Of a stretch of DNA of 5,011 nt, positions 4,818 through 5,011 are shown one piece after another (position 1 is the stretch's first letter; each line of letters opens with the position of its first letter). Location: NCBI GenBank assembly GCA_013695005.1, contig JACDBJ010000186.1:1-5011 (forward strand), written 5' to 3'. This DNA is from Pseudonocardiales bacterium (GTDB lineage Bacteria > Actinomycetota > Actinomycetes > Mycobacteriales > Pseudonocardiaceae). A model generated the notes under the pieces. That model was not told the DNA's origin. It did no database searches and saw only the letters and a program-made list of their open reading frames with translations. The position numbers were made by a program, and so were the translations under genes.

Positions 4818-5011
4818 ACACATGCCGGCTACTTGTAGAAGGCACCCTCGCCGCTTGCGCTGCCCGAAACCGGGCTGCTGCACCCGCTGATGGGCCTACC
4901 TTCCATGTCAGGCCCCCTTCCGGGAACGCTTCATTCGCTTGTCCTGCGAGGACTGACGTGAGACCGCGTCTCGGGGGGACGGCCGTGGAGGCTTGACGCC
5001 CACAACGGTGT
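4818..5011. other. Right-hand non-coding stretch
   Basis: I see no supportable gene here. Short ATG frames at 4822 and 4891 (22 and 23 residues) lack ribosome sites. The stretch ends at the window edge with a TTGACG at 4993-4998 that could be the -35 of a gene to the right, but its -10 would lie outside. Confidence 0.5.
4941..4972. repeat. Two adjacent small inverted repeats
   Basis: GTCCT-GCG-AGGAC (4941-4953) and GAGAC-CGC-GTCTC (4960-4972) are two perfect 5-bp stems with 3-nt loops, 6 nt apart. The second is followed by GGGGGG. They may form tandem hairpins or binding half-sites; no role is shown. Confidence 0.4.

Noticed and set aside
4822..4890. Short Cys-rich frame (22 aa) after the DUF6065-like gene
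   Set aside because: It has no ribosome binding site, and its Arg/Cys/Pro composition is expected from random GC-rich sequence.
4993..4998. TTGACG near the right edge as a -35 element
   Set aside because: The matching -10 would fall outside the window, so it cannot be supported.

Overview
The window is very GC-rich. It uses GTG as well as ATG starts, and its codon third positions are strongly G/C-biased. With an actinobacterial-style two-component pair and an actinobacterial-type pirin, this points to a high-GC actinomycete chromosome. I cannot assign a genus. No mobile element, CRISPR array, tRNA or rRNA is visible.

Layout. Positions 1-206 hold the possible 3' end of a proline/serine-rich reading frame that starts with a 9-bp tandem repeat; strand and coding status are uncertain. 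Positions 333-2288 encode a compact OmpR/PhoB-type response regulator and its membrane sensor histidine kinase, 6 nt apart, almost certainly one operon. Positions 2439-3393 encode a pirin (cupin-fold metalloprotein) whose reading frame is broken by two separate single-base losses. Facing it on the minus strand (3820-3398), with only 4 bp between the stop codons, is a small proline/glutamine-rich single-pass membrane protein. Positions 4101-4803 encode a protein that I recall as resembling the DUF6065 group (function unknown). It is read in two frames joined by an apparent extra A at 4245-4247. The last ~200 bp show only small hairpins.

How the parts fit together. The kinase senses an extracytoplasmic signal and phosphorylates Asp52 of the regulator; its targets are not evident here. 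The pirin, the membrane protein and the DUF6065-like gene have no obvious functional tie to the two-component system. The three frame lesions (two -1, one +1) all lie in short G or A runs within 1.5 kb, while every conserved residue on either side is preserved. They look like either base-calling indels or very recent inactivation.

The most interesting element is the 5' leader of the DUF6065-like gene (about 3992-4096). Its sequence can fold into a nested three-way junction. The tip of its longest hairpin carries an 11-nt segment perfectly complementary to the segment containing the Shine-Dalgarno. This is a candidate cis-acting translational switch.
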